Assembly (NCBI GenBank): GCA_964537285.1 | Contig: CAZHZT010000031.1 | Span: 1 to 51,539 of the forward strand | Reading direction: 5' to 3' | DNA: 51,539 bases | Source of the DNA: CAZHZT01 sp964537285 | GTDB lineage: Bacteria; Bacteroidota; Bacteroidia; Chitinophagales; Saprospiraceae | Position numbers and translations under genes: made by a program | The notes under the pieces: model-generated | What the model saw: only the letters and a program-made list of their open reading frames with translations | Told to the model about the DNA's origin: nothing | Databases searched by the model: none | Part shown: piece after piece, positions 18,449-26,634 of the stretch | How positions within the stretch are numbered: the stretch's first letter is position 1 | Layout of the letters: each line of letters begins with the position of its first letter

Positions 18449-18849
18449 GTTCTTTGACAAGTTGTGTGGAACTTCAAGCATGAGTCATCCCGAATTTTCG
18501 GAACCTTCATATTGTCACAATAGATAATAATAGGTGCTGTAAATCAATGTATTAGGACCGGCCTTACTCAATTTAGCTTTTTGGAAGGCTGGCAGCCGTT
18601 AAAAAATGAATACTGTTTGAGCCGACGTAAGGAGGCGAGTTTATTCATTTTAGGCTGTCCCGAATCAAGTTCGGGACAAAAAGCGTTAAGAATTGAATAC
18701 AGCCTTGATTTTTTGCTACTTTTTTATCAAGAAAAAAGTAGAGAAAGCATTGATTAACAGTTTTATGCAAATATTTTCACAAATATGAGCCATTCCGAAA
18801 ATTCGGGATAACTCATATTTGAAGTTCCACACAATCTTTGTCGAAGAGC
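18449..18849 (+). repeat. Family A copy 3 nested inside family C arms
   Basis: Family C arms at 18449-18477 and 18819-18849 (GTGTGGAACTTCAA and its complement) bracket a family A element (18479-18818). The A element shows GGCTGGCAGCC only on the left. On the right this is replaced by the hairpin GTCCCGAATCAAGTTCGGGAC, as in copies 4 and 5. It then has the shared core and a terminal hairpin. This order implies that A inserted into a pre-existing C element, or that the two exchanged modules. Confidence 0.8.
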
Positions 18850-18880
18850 TTTAATTTATAACCTTTAAACTATAGTTCAT

Positions 18881-19798
18881 ATGATAAACAGAAGAGCATT
18901 TCTAAAAAAAACAGGTGCAGGCAGCTTGCTTGCCGTCACCGGAGCTTTTCCATTGCAGGCATTTGGTGAGCCGGAGATTGCCAAACTCACCATTCTTCAC
19001 ACCAATGATGTCCATAGCAGAATAGATCCTTTCCCCATGGATGGAGGAAGGTACCAAGGGAAAGGAGGGACATTGAAACGAGCAAGACTGATAGAGAAAA
19101 TCCGTAGAGAAGAAGAGGCTGTACTCCTTTTAGATGCAGGAGATATGTTCCAGGGGACTCCCTATTTTAATTATTTCAAAGGAGAAATTGAGCTTAAGCT
19201 GATGACTGAAATGGGTTATGACGCCGGAACGATAGGCAATCACGATTTTGATGCGGGAATTGAAAGCTTGAGTGAGCAACTCCAACACGCTGATTTTCCC
19301 TTATTAAACTGCAATTATGAGCTGAAAGACACTCCTTTAAATGGTAAAATAAAGCCATACAAAATCTTTGAGAAAAATGGTGTCCGAATAGGAATCTTAG
19401 GGGTTGGAATAGAGTTGGACGGCCTTGTTCCGCAGGCTTGGTATGGAGACACCCAATACCTCTCTCCAATAGAAAAGGTAAACTACTGGAGTCAAATCCT
19501 TAAGCATGATGAAAAGTGCGATTACATCATTTGCCTTTCTCACCTGGGATACCGGTATAAGGAAGAAACAATATCGGATGTAATCCTCGCTGCCGAAACG
19601 GAACATATAGACCTTATAATCGGTGGTCATACACACACTTTCCTTGATCAGCCAGAAAAAGTGAGAAATAAAAAAGGAGAAGTGGTATTAATCAACCAGG
19701 TGGGTTGGGCAGGCCTTGTATTAGGTCGGCTGGACATCTACTTTGAACGCAACAGAAAAGGGAAATGCTCTACCTGTAAAAACGAATTTGTAGACTAG
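18881..19798 (+). CDS. Exported metallophosphatase, N-terminal half of a split 5'-nucleotidase
   Basis: The 305-residue product starts MINRRAFLKK followed by a hydrophobic stretch, a Tat-like signal. The calcineurin-type metal motifs are all present: LTILHTNDVHSR (D43, H45), LLLDAGDMFQG, IGNHDFD, CLSHLGY and IIGGHTHTF. The protein ends where the linker to the substrate domain would start in UshA-like enzymes. That domain is encoded by the preceding gene. It probably hydrolyses nucleotide phosphates in the periplasm together with that partner (inference). Confidence 0.88.
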   Translation: MINRRAFLKKTGAGSLLAVTGAFPLQAFGEPEIAKLTILHTNDVHSRIDPFPMDGGRYQGKGGTLKRARLIEKIRREEEAVLLLDAGDMFQGTPYFNYFKGEIELKLMTEMGYDAGTIGNHDFDAGIESLSEQLQHADFPLLNCNYELKDTPLNGKIKPYKIFEKNGVRIGILGVGIELDGLVPQAWYGDTQYLSPIEKVNYWSQILKHDEKCDYIICLSHLGYRYKEETISDVILAAETEHIDLIIGGHTHTFLDQPEKVRNKKGEVVLINQVGWAGLVLGRLDIYFERNRKGKCSTCKNEFVD

Positions 19799-20490
19799 CA
19801 GAAGGTAGGCCACATCTACAATAACAACGTATCTACAAAACTTAGTCAACCTCTGTTTCTATTTTTATATAAAAATAAAAATGAATTATCATGTATTGTA
19901 ATATGGATAAAGTGAATTCTTATCAGAAATTAGGTTAAAAAAAGAAGATAGAAAACGAATGTGAGACGGACGAATCTTTGGGCAGGATTTTTCAGAATAC
20001 TTATCCACATCTCAATTGTTGATAAAAGAATACAAGCAAATTATTTAAGTTTTATACGCTTTTCAATCAGTTAAATTCAACCAATTTATACTCTGAAATA
20101 CATAATATGCCGAATTTTATTTTGACAAACTGCTCGTTATCAAAAAAATACCTATCTTCTATGCCTTCTTTTGTAAGTATACTCAACAATTCTCCGCTAT
20201 AGCTACGTTCCGATACATAAACTATTGGCGTACGAAATTTTGGTGCGAACTGTTAATCCTTCTAAATTTCTTCTAAAAGTTTTCAACATTACTTCCATTT
20301 CTCAGAAAAAAGTATCAACTTTGTATTCCTTCAAGTATTGCAACTCAATGCACCATTTCTTGAGGGAGAAGGATAGGCGACTCAAGCAATAATTTTATTT
20401 ATTTAAGGTACGTCTTCTCTATTTATTGAGAAAGAAAGCAGGATTTCTTTATTTTGTTTGACCGGGCAATAAGCCTCATTAAACACTGAA
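19799..20490. other. AT-rich region upstream of dnaA, possible replication origin
   Basis: There are 692 bp without a gene. They contain a perfect consensus DnaA box TTATCCACA (20001-20009), a one-mismatch box in the opposite direction (TATGGATAA, 19902-19910) and several AT-rich stretches. Position upstream of dnaA and AT-richness fit an oriC, but two boxes are few. GC-skew data are needed to decide. Confidence 0.4.
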
Positions 20491-20496
20491 TTGGGT

Positions 20497-21954
20497 ATGG
20501 TTAAGGATCATCTAGTGGTATGGGATAGCTGTCTTCGCACAATACGTAAAAATGTGCCACCTCAAAGCTATAAAACATGGTTTGAACCTATCAAGTCTAT
20601 CAGACTTGATAGAGAAGCCCTTACCATTCAGGTACCCAACAAGTTTTTTTACGAGTGGTTGGAAGAGCACTACGTTAGCCTGCTGAAAAGAACAATCCGC
20701 CAGGAACTGGGAGAAAAAGGACGCCTGGAATACCAAATTCTTGTTGGAAACAAAAAAAAGAATAATAATGGGGAACACAAAGGATCTGCCAAAACCTCCA
20801 ATGGAAGAACCTCTAACGGAAATAGTATAAATGGTAAAGGAAATACTCCTGGCTCTGTAGATGCCGAAATTATCAAAAACCCTTTCGTCATACCGGGCAT
20901 TAAAAAACTGCAAATAGATCCGCAGCTGAATACCACTTACACTTTCGAATCCTTTATCGAAGGTGATTGTAATCGCCTGGCTCGGTCAGCGGGCTATGCT
21001 GTAGCCAAAAAACCTGGCCGAACGGCTTTCAACCCTTTGGTTATCTTCGGAGATGTAGGACTCGGAAAAACACACCTCGCTCAAGCTATCGGCAATAAGG
21101 TACTCCGGGAATCCACGAACAAAACAGTTCTTTACGTTTCTTCGGAAAAGTTTACCAACCAAATCATTCAGTCTATCAAAAACAATGCAGTGAATGATTT
21201 TGTGAATTTTTATCAATTAATAGATGTCCTTATTGTTGATGATATACAATTCCTGGCAGATAAACAGAAAACTCAGGAAATATTTTTCCATATCTTTAAT
21301 CAATTACACCAGAACGGAAAACAGATCATTCTAACTTCTGACAGACCTCCGAAGGACCTCAACGGAATGGAAGAACGTTTAATCTCGCGATTCAAATGGG
21401 GCCTTTCTGCAGACCTTCAGACCCCAGACCTCGAAACGAGAATGGCCATCCTGGAATCGAAAACCAAGCAAGAAGGACTTGACATCCCTCAGGATGTTAA
21501 CGAGTTCATCTGCTACAATATCAAAAGCAATATTCGCGAACTGGAAGGCGTCATCATCTCTCTGATGGCTCAATCTACTCTTAATAACCGGGATATTGAC
21601 ATCGGGCTTGCCAAGGAAGTCATTAAGAATTTCGTTAGCCAAATGTCTAAGGAAATTACCGTTGACTTCATCCAAAAGCTGGTTGCAGAACATTTTGAAG
21701 TTCCCGTTGATACCTTGGCCGGCAAAACACGTAAACGCTCTATTGTTATTGCCCGTCAGCTTTCTATGTACCTGGCTAAAAACCTTACCAACAAGTCCTT
21801 GAAAGCAATCGGTGAAAACTTCGGAGGCCGCGACCATAGTACCGTCATTTATTCATGCAAAGCCGTCCAGGATATGATGGATACGGATATGATCTTCAAG
21901 GATACAGTCTCTGACCTGGAGAAAAAAATTAAAATGAGCCTGAATGAAAAATAG
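20497..21954 (+). CDS. dnaA: Chromosomal replication initiator protein DnaA
   Basis: The product is 485 residues from ATG 20497; an in-frame TTG six bases upstream is possible but less likely. It has a DnaA N-terminal domain (VWDSCLRTIRKNVPPQSYKT) and an Asn/Gly-rich linker (about 88-120). The AAA+ core has Walker A GDVGLGKTH (about 185-193) and Walker B LIVDDIQFL. The C-terminal DNA-binding helix-turn-helix reads GGRDHSTVIYSCKAVQ. It binds DnaA boxes, opens the origin and loads the helicase. Candidate boxes lie upstream. A 34-bp hairpin closes the gene. Confidence 0.97.
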   Translation: MVKDHLVVWDSCLRTIRKNVPPQSYKTWFEPIKSIRLDREALTIQVPNKFFYEWLEEHYVSLLKRTIRQELGEKGRLEYQILVGNKKKNNNGEHKGSAKTSNGRTSNGNSINGKGNTPGSVDAEIIKNPFVIPGIKKLQIDPQLNTTYTFESFIEGDCNRLARSAGYAVAKKPGRTAFNPLVIFGDVGLGKTHLAQAIGNKVLRESTNKTVLYVSSEKFTNQIIQSIKNNAVNDFVNFYQLIDVLIVDDIQFLADKQKTQEIFFHIFNQLHQNGKQIILTSDRPPKDLNGMEERLISRFKWGLSADLQTPDLETRMAILESKTKQEGLDIPQDVNEFICYNIKSNIRELEGVIISLMAQSTLNNRDIDIGLAKEVIKNFVSQMSKEITVDFIQKLVAEHFEVPVDTLAGKTRKRSIVIARQLSMYLAKNLTNKSLKAIGENFGGRDHSTVIYSCKAVQDMMDTDMIFKDTVSDLEKKIKMSLNEK

Positions 21955-22025
21955 CAGATCGGATGTATAAAAAAAGGGATAGCGGCTGCTCGCCGCTATC
22001 CCTTTTTTTATACATCCGATCTGCT
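21953..22025. terminator. Perfect 34-bp bidirectional terminator between dnaA and hemL
   Basis: Arms 21953-21986 and 21992-22025 are perfectly complementary with a 5-nt loop. The arms contain runs of seven A / seven T, which gives a U-tract on each strand. The stop codon of dnaA lies in the left arm and that of the convergent hemL touches the right one. The stem is much longer than a usual terminator. Confidence 0.85.
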
Positions 22026-23335
22026 TAAAGTTTAGCTGCAAAGACTTCCTCCAGGGAATTCATTATATGATTGGCGGCTTCTTCCAAATCTTCTTCCGTA
22101 TGTGCTGCCGATATAAAACCTACTTCATAGCCGGATGGCCCCAGGTAAACGCCTTTTTCCAAAAGCGCTTTATGCAATAATTTAAATTTTTCCATGCCTT
22201 CAGAATCGATTTGATCAGCCCGAAGAATTCTTTGCCGGTCAAATGACATCCAGAAAATGGAACCGATGCTTACCAGGTTTACATTGTACCCTTTTTCATC
22301 ACAGAAATGCCGGATCTTTTCAGCGAAAGATTTTGTTTTCGCTTCCAGAGATGCATAGAACCCTTCCTGAACCAGTTCGCTCAGTGTCGTGTAACCCGCA
22401 ATCATTGCCAAGGGGTTAGCAGACAAGGTGCCCGCTTGATAAACATTACCTTCCGGAGCTACATGCCCCATAATTTCATGGCTCGCAGCATAGGCTCCTA
22501 CCGGAAGACCTCCACCAATTATTTTTCCGTAGGTGATAATGTCGGGCTGAATATTGTAGTAACCAGCTGCGCCTTCAAACCCTACGCGAAATCCGGAAAT
22601 AACCTCATCAAAAATAAGCATTATGCCATATTTGTAGCATTTCAGGCGCAGGCATTCCAAAAAGGCTCGGTCTTGTAAAAGCAACCCATTATTCGCAGGG
22701 ACCGGCTCAACAATTATGCAGGCAATATCATCGCCATACTCTCTTAAGGCTTTATCAAGCATAGGCCGATTATCTAAAGGCAGAACAATCGTCTCTTTTG
22801 CAAAAGATTCCGGAATTCCGGCAGAAGTACTTACTCCTGAAGTCGCTAATCCGGAGCCTGCCTTCACCAATAGCGCATCTACATGCCCGTGATAGCATCC
22901 TTCGAACTTAATAATCTTATTTCGTCCGGTTACCCCTCGTGCCAGACGGATAGCCGACATAACAGCTTCTGTCCCCGAGCTAACAAAACGAATCTTATCA
23001 ATAAATCGATTATGGTCAAGGATCAGCTTTCCTAAAGCATTCCCCAGTGCGCTTGGCGCCCCGAAAGAGGTGCCTTTTTTGGCCGTTTCCGTGAGAGCAT
23101 CTACTACTTTTGGATGCGCATGGCCAAGTATCAAGGGGCCCCAGGAGCAGCAAAAGTCAATAAAAACATTATCATCTTCATCAATCAATCTGCATCCTTC
23201 TGCTTTTTTAATGAATAATGGCGGCCCTACCACAGACTTGAAAGCCCTGACCGGTGAGTGAACACCACCGGGAAAATATTGCTTAGCCTCTTCGAAGAGC
23301 GCTGCCGATTTTTGACGTTTACGGTCTAACTGCAT
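22025..23335 (-). CDS. hemL: Glutamate-1-semialdehyde 2,1-aminomutase
   Basis: The 436-residue class-III aminotransferase has the PLP lysine at K271 in TYGKIIGGGLPVGAY. The family stretches FPGGVHSPVRAF, FVSSGTEAVMSAIRLARG, KFEGCYHGHVDALLVKAGSG and LIFDEVISGFRVG are present. It converts glutamate-1-semialdehyde to 5-aminolevulinate, the entry to haem synthesis in bacteria using the C5 route. hemA is not in the window. The gene is convergent with dnaA. Confidence 0.96.
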   Translation of the reverse strand: MQLDRKRQKSAALFEEAKQYFPGGVHSPVRAFKSVVGPPLFIKKAEGCRLIDEDDNVFIDFCCSWGPLILGHAHPKVVDALTETAKKGTSFGAPSALGNALGKLILDHNRFIDKIRFVSSGTEAVMSAIRLARGVTGRNKIIKFEGCYHGHVDALLVKAGSGLATSGVSTSAGIPESFAKETIVLPLDNRPMLDKALREYGDDIACIIVEPVPANNGLLLQDRAFLECLRLKCYKYGIMLIFDEVISGFRVGFEGAAGYYNIQPDIITYGKIIGGGLPVGAYAASHEIMGHVAPEGNVYQAGTLSANPLAMIAGYTTLSELVQEGFYASLEAKTKSFAEKIRHFCDEKGYNVNLVSIGSIFWMSFDRQRILRADQIDSEGMEKFKLLHKALLEKGVYLGPSGYEVGFISAAHTEEDLEEAANHIMNSLEEVFAAKL

Positions 23336-23403
23336 ATTTTTTTATCTTTTTTTAGAAAATTCTAAAGAAAAACCTGTTTTCCTATTCTGACGAATATTGA
23401 TCA

Positions 23404-23573
23404 GTGATTCTCGCTTTGAAAAATAAACGCACCTACGGCGCGAAATTCCTTTGAGAAGGAGGCCGAGAGGGCTATTTTACTTCGCAAAATAGCCCTTCCG
23501 GCCTCCCTCAAAAGAAAATATCGCCGCGAAGCAGCCTAAATTGGTTTTGGATTTCCAAAACGAGAATTGCTGA
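23404..23573. repeat. Family B palindromic element, copy 2 (inverted)
   Basis: This is the reverse orientation of the copy at 5011-5182. It begins ATTCTCGCTTTGAAAAATAA and ends with CCAAAACGAGAATTGC. The central palindrome (GGCCGAGAGGGCTATTTT and its complement) has a few mismatches. It lies in the 390-bp gap between the divergent hemL and ferredoxin genes. The rest of the gap is AT-rich and shows nothing else. Confidence 0.85.
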
Positions 23574-23725
23574 ATATTTGTAAAACAGATCTATTAAACA
23601 TTAAAGTCGCTTGTAGATCAACATAATCCTGTAAAAATTGAATAAAAAGATCAAAAAAAGTATTTTTACGATCTTAAAAAACTATTTTTAAAAGTAATCG
23701 TTTTAACAAAAAAAGGAATTATATC

Positions 23726-24073
23726 ATGGCTATAATGATTACAGACGAATGCATCAACTGTGGGGCTTGCGAACCAGAATGCCCTAACAATGCGATATAT
23801 GAAGGAGGAATCGAGTGGAAAATTGCAGATGGTACAAATGTTACGGGCACTTATGTCCTTGAAGATGGCAAAAAAGTGAGCGTAAATGAGGAGTTCGATC
23901 CCATTTCCGATGATCTCTATTACATTGTTCCGGATAAATGTACAGAATGCGTAGGTTTTCACGAAGAACCTCAATGCGCTGCTGTTTGCCCGGTTGATTG
24001 TTGTGTTCCCGACCCGGATCGAGAAGAAACGGAGGAGGTATTACTTGCACGAAAGGCGAATTTACATATATAA
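23726..24073 (+). CDS. 4Fe-4S ferredoxin, YfhL-like, two clusters
   Basis: The 115-residue product has a first cluster motif CINCGACEPECP (C9, C12, C15, C19). The second motif has an insertion typical of the YfhL/Alvin-type ferredoxins: CTECVGFHEEPQCAAVCP (C72, C75, C84, C88). About 50 residues with beta character lie between them. It is a soluble low-potential electron carrier. The partner is not evident from neighbours. Confidence 0.93.
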   Translation: MAIMITDECINCGACEPECPNNAIYEGGIEWKIADGTNVTGTYVLEDGKKVSVNEEFDPISDDLYYIVPDKCTECVGFHEEPQCAAVCPVDCCVPDPDREETEEVLLARKANLHI

Positions 24074-24129
24074 ATCGCTCCTGCTTCCCTTCATTTTGTC
24101 GTTGCCTTCAAAAAAGGAGGCTGTTTTTA

Positions 24130-24159
24130 TGGAGAGGCATGCTACCGCTTGCCTCTCCA
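24130..24159 (+). terminator. Hairpin downstream of the ferredoxin gene
   Basis: Ten-bp arms TGGAGAGGCA and TGCCTCTCCA enclose a 10-nt loop 57 bp after the ferredoxin stop. No strong U-tract follows, so the terminator call is moderate. Confidence 0.5.
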
Positions 24160-24163
24160 CAAA

Positions 24164-24217
24164 GAATTCTTTTTCTCAAGAGAAACATGAGTCATCTCGA
24201 ATTTTCGGGGTGACTCA
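24164..24217. repeat. Left 54-bp inverted repeat flanking the fhs unit
   Basis: It matches the reverse complement of 26272-26325 at 50 of 54 positions by hand alignment. It starts at GAATTC and ends in a family A type hairpin (CATGAGTCATCTCGAATTTT). The identity stops sharply at the outer edge. Confidence 0.8.
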
Positions 24218-24453
24218 TTTTTCATAAAACCTTTGCAAGATTATGTTAATCAGTGGATTACCTACTTTTTTCTTGATAAAAAAGTAGCAAAAAATCAAGG
24301 CTGTATTCAATTCTTAACGCTTTTTGTCCCGAACTTGATTCGGGACAAAAAGCTAAATTGAATAAGGCCGGTCCTAATACATTGATTACAGCATCTATTA
24401 TTAACTATTGTGACAAGATGAAGTGCTAGAATGTTCTGGATGACTCATACTTC
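24184..24453 (-). repeat. Family A dispersed element, copy 4 (short form, inverted)
   Basis: This is the reverse-orientation version. It has TAGCAAAAAATCAAGGCTGT, the hairpin TGTCCCGAACTTGATTCGGGACA in place of the long internal module, then AGGCCGGTCCTAATACATTG. It fills the space beyond the 3' end of fhs. Confidence 0.82.
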
Positions 24454-24467
24454 CCCATTTGGGTTCA

Positions 24468-26135
24468 TTAAAACAACCCACTAATCATTCCTTCATTATC
24501 AATATCAATATGTTCAGAAGCAGGGATGGACGGCAAGCCAGGCATGCGCATCATATCTCCTGTAATAGGAACCAAAAATCCAGCTCCCGCGGCGATTTCA
24601 ACTTCCCGGACGGTAATGTTAAAGCCGGTTGGCTTCCCTAAGAGTTTGGGATTGTCGGAAAGTGATTTTTGTGTTTTGGCTATACAAACGGGTAGTTTTT
24701 CCAAGCCAAGCTTAGCGATGTTACGCAGATTTTTCCTGGCATTAGAGGTGTACTCAACACTGTCAGCACCATAAATTTTAGTTGCTACGGTGTGAATCTT
24801 GTCTTCTACACTTGAATCCCACGAATAAAGCGGGGTAAAGTTGGCTTTTCCACTTTCTACCAGTTCAACGACTTGATGCGCTAATTCTTCCGCTCCGGCA
24901 CCACCTTTGGCCCATACCTCAGAAAGAACCACCGGAAAGCCCATCCCCTCACATTTTTCGCGGATTATAGCCATTTCCTCATCTGTGTCGGTATCAAAGC
25001 GATTTATAGCTACTACCGGCGGGATATTGTAGTGACGGGTATTCTCAAGGTGTTTTTCTAAATTGCTCAAACCTTTGGCAACGGCCTCCGGGTTGGGCTC
25101 TTTGATTGTTTTTAGGTCGCCTCCTCCATGATATTTCAATGCGCGAACAGTAGCGACAATAACCATCGCTTTGGGAGCAAGGCCAGCGCTTTGACATTTG
25201 ATATCAAGGAATTTCTCTGCCCCAAGATCCGAGCCAAAGCCCGCCTCCGTGACGACATAATCCGATAATGAAAGCCCCATGCGTGTGGCAATAACCGTAT
25301 TGGTACCTTGAGCTATATTCGCGAAAGGTCCTCCGTGAATGATTGCCGGATTACCTTCGATCGTTTGAACGAGGTTCGGTTTGATGGCGTCTTTCAATAA
25401 AGCTGCCATAGCTCCTTGCCCTTTAAGGTCTCTTGCAAAGATCGGTCTACGATCCATTGTAAATCCAACGAAAATATTACCCAGGCGATTTTTGAGATCT
25501 TCAAGATCATTTGATAGGCACAGGATGGCCATAATCTCCGAAGCTGCTGTGATATCGAAACCCGATTGACGGGGGATACCGCTACCTGTTCCGCCAAGGC
25601 CAACAACTATATTCCTGAGGGCGCGGTCATTCATGTCCATTACGCGTTTCCATAGGACTGTACGGCCGTCAATGCCAAGCGGGTGTTTCTTATTTTGGAG
25701 GTTATTGTCTATTAGAGCAGCGAGCAGGTTATGGGCCTTTTCAACGGCGGAAAAATCTCCGGTGAAGTGCAAGTTAATATCTTCCATCGGGAGTACCTGG
25801 GAGTACCCCCCGCCTGTAGCTCCTCCCTTGATTCCAAAAACAGGGCCGAGTGAAGGTTCGCGCAAAACAGCGGTTGCTTTTTTGCCAATTCTGTTCAGCC
25901 CTTCAGTAAGGCCAATGGACGTAGTGGTTTTTCCTTCGCCTGCAGGAGTAGGGGAAATGGCGGTTACCAGAATAAGGTTGTTTTGTTTGATTTTTTCGGA
26001 ATCTTGAAGTTCGAGAGGAAGCTTGGCTTTGTAGCGGCCGTAAAGCTCGAGTTGATCTTCTTCAATGTTTAGTTTTGCAGCAATTTCTCGGATGTGTTTT
26101 AGTTGAACTTTCCGTGCGATCTCTATATCTGTCAT
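24468..26135 (-). CDS. fhs: Formate--tetrahydrofolate ligase
   Basis: The 555-residue product has the P-loop TPAGEGKTTTSIGL (about 63-76) and the family stretches LREPSLGPVFGIKGGATGGG, FTGDFSAVEKAHNLLAALID and PVVAINRFDTDTD. It makes 10-formyl-tetrahydrofolate from formate, ATP and THF. The gene stands alone. It is enclosed by nearly identical inverted repeats and by oppositely oriented family A elements, so it may have travelled or inverted as a unit (inference). Confidence 0.96.
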   Translation of the reverse strand: MTDIEIARKVQLKHIREIAAKLNIEEDQLELYGRYKAKLPLELQDSEKIKQNNLILVTAISPTPAGEGKTTTSIGLTEGLNRIGKKATAVLREPSLGPVFGIKGGATGGGYSQVLPMEDINLHFTGDFSAVEKAHNLLAALIDNNLQNKKHPLGIDGRTVLWKRVMDMNDRALRNIVVGLGGTGSGIPRQSGFDITAASEIMAILCLSNDLEDLKNRLGNIFVGFTMDRRPIFARDLKGQGAMAALLKDAIKPNLVQTIEGNPAIIHGGPFANIAQGTNTVIATRMGLSLSDYVVTEAGFGSDLGAEKFLDIKCQSAGLAPKAMVIVATVRALKYHGGGDLKTIKEPNPEAVAKGLSNLEKHLENTRHYNIPPVVAINRFDTDTDEEMAIIREKCEGMGFPVVLSEVWAKGGAGAEELAHQVVELVESGKANFTPLYSWDSSVEDKIHTVATKIYGADSVEYTSNARKNLRNIAKLGLEKLPVCIAKTQKSLSDNPKLLGKPTGFNITVREVEIAAGAGFLVPITGDMMRMPGLPSIPASEHIDIDNEGMISGLF

Positions 26136-26159
26136 ATTTATTTGGATTGATTAGTTAAT

Positions 26160-26167
26160 CAAATATA
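26160..26167 (-). promoter_or_regulatory. Candidate -7 box for fhs
   Basis: On the minus strand this reads TATATTTG, matching the Bacteroidota TAnnTTTG element 24 nt upstream of the fhs ATG. No clear -33 TTTG is seen. The expected place is occupied by the heptamer repeat. Confidence 0.35.
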
Positions 26168-26180
26168 AAATTCGGAAAAC

Positions 26181-26217
26181 GATTAACGATTAACGATTAA
26201 CGGTTAACGGTTAACGG
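26181..26217. repeat. Family D heptamers upstream of fhs
   Basis: Three GATTAAC units are followed by two GGTTAAC units. They sit about 45 bp upstream of the fhs start codon. Confidence 0.8.
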
Positions 26218-26271
26218 GGGTAATAATACAGAATAAAGGGAAGTAAATGAAGAGATTTCCAAATAAAAATA

Positions 26272-26325
26272 CGAGTTATCCCGAAAATTCGAGATGACTC
26301 ATGTTTCTCTTGAGAAGAAGAATTC
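26272..26325. repeat. Right 54-bp inverted repeat flanking the fhs unit
   Basis: This is the partner of 24164-24217. Its outer end is GAATTC, and it includes ATGTTTCTCTTGAGAAGAAG. The 2.16-kb interval between the outer ends holds a family A copy and the whole fhs gene. Confidence 0.8.
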
Positions 26326-26363
26326 GGCTCTAGATGATTTCATTTGGTAAACATTTTAAGAAA

Positions 26364-26634
26364 AAAAATGAGCCATCACTGATTTTTAGGAACTTTATGT
26401 TGTCACTGCAATTAAAAAAAGGTGCAGTAATCAATGTTTTAGGACCGGCCTTATTCAATTTAGCTTTTTGTCCCGAATCAAGTTCGGGACAAAAAGCGTT
26501 AAGAATTGAATACAGCCTTGATTTTTTGCTACTTTTTTATCAAGAAAAAAGTAGATAAATCTATGATTAACAGGTAAATGTAAAGATTTTTTACAAGCGT
26601 GAGTCATCCAGAAAACTCGGGATGACTCACGCTT
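26364..26634 (+). repeat. Family A dispersed element, copy 5 (short form)
   Basis: It starts near GAGCCATCACTGATTTTTAG and contains TTAGGACCGGCCTTATTCAA, the TGTCCCGAATCAAGTTCGGG hairpin and the shared core. It ends in the GAGTCATCCAGAAAACTCGG hairpin (about 26594-26634), which contains the stop codon of the next minus-strand gene. Confidence 0.85.

Noticed and set aside
20491..20496. TTG start for dnaA
   Set aside because: The in-frame ATG at 20497 begins the usual DnaA N-terminus; the two extra codons have no support.
24164..26325. fhs unit as a classic insertion sequence
   Set aside because: No transposase and no visible target-site duplication; only inverted repeats of the local repeat family.
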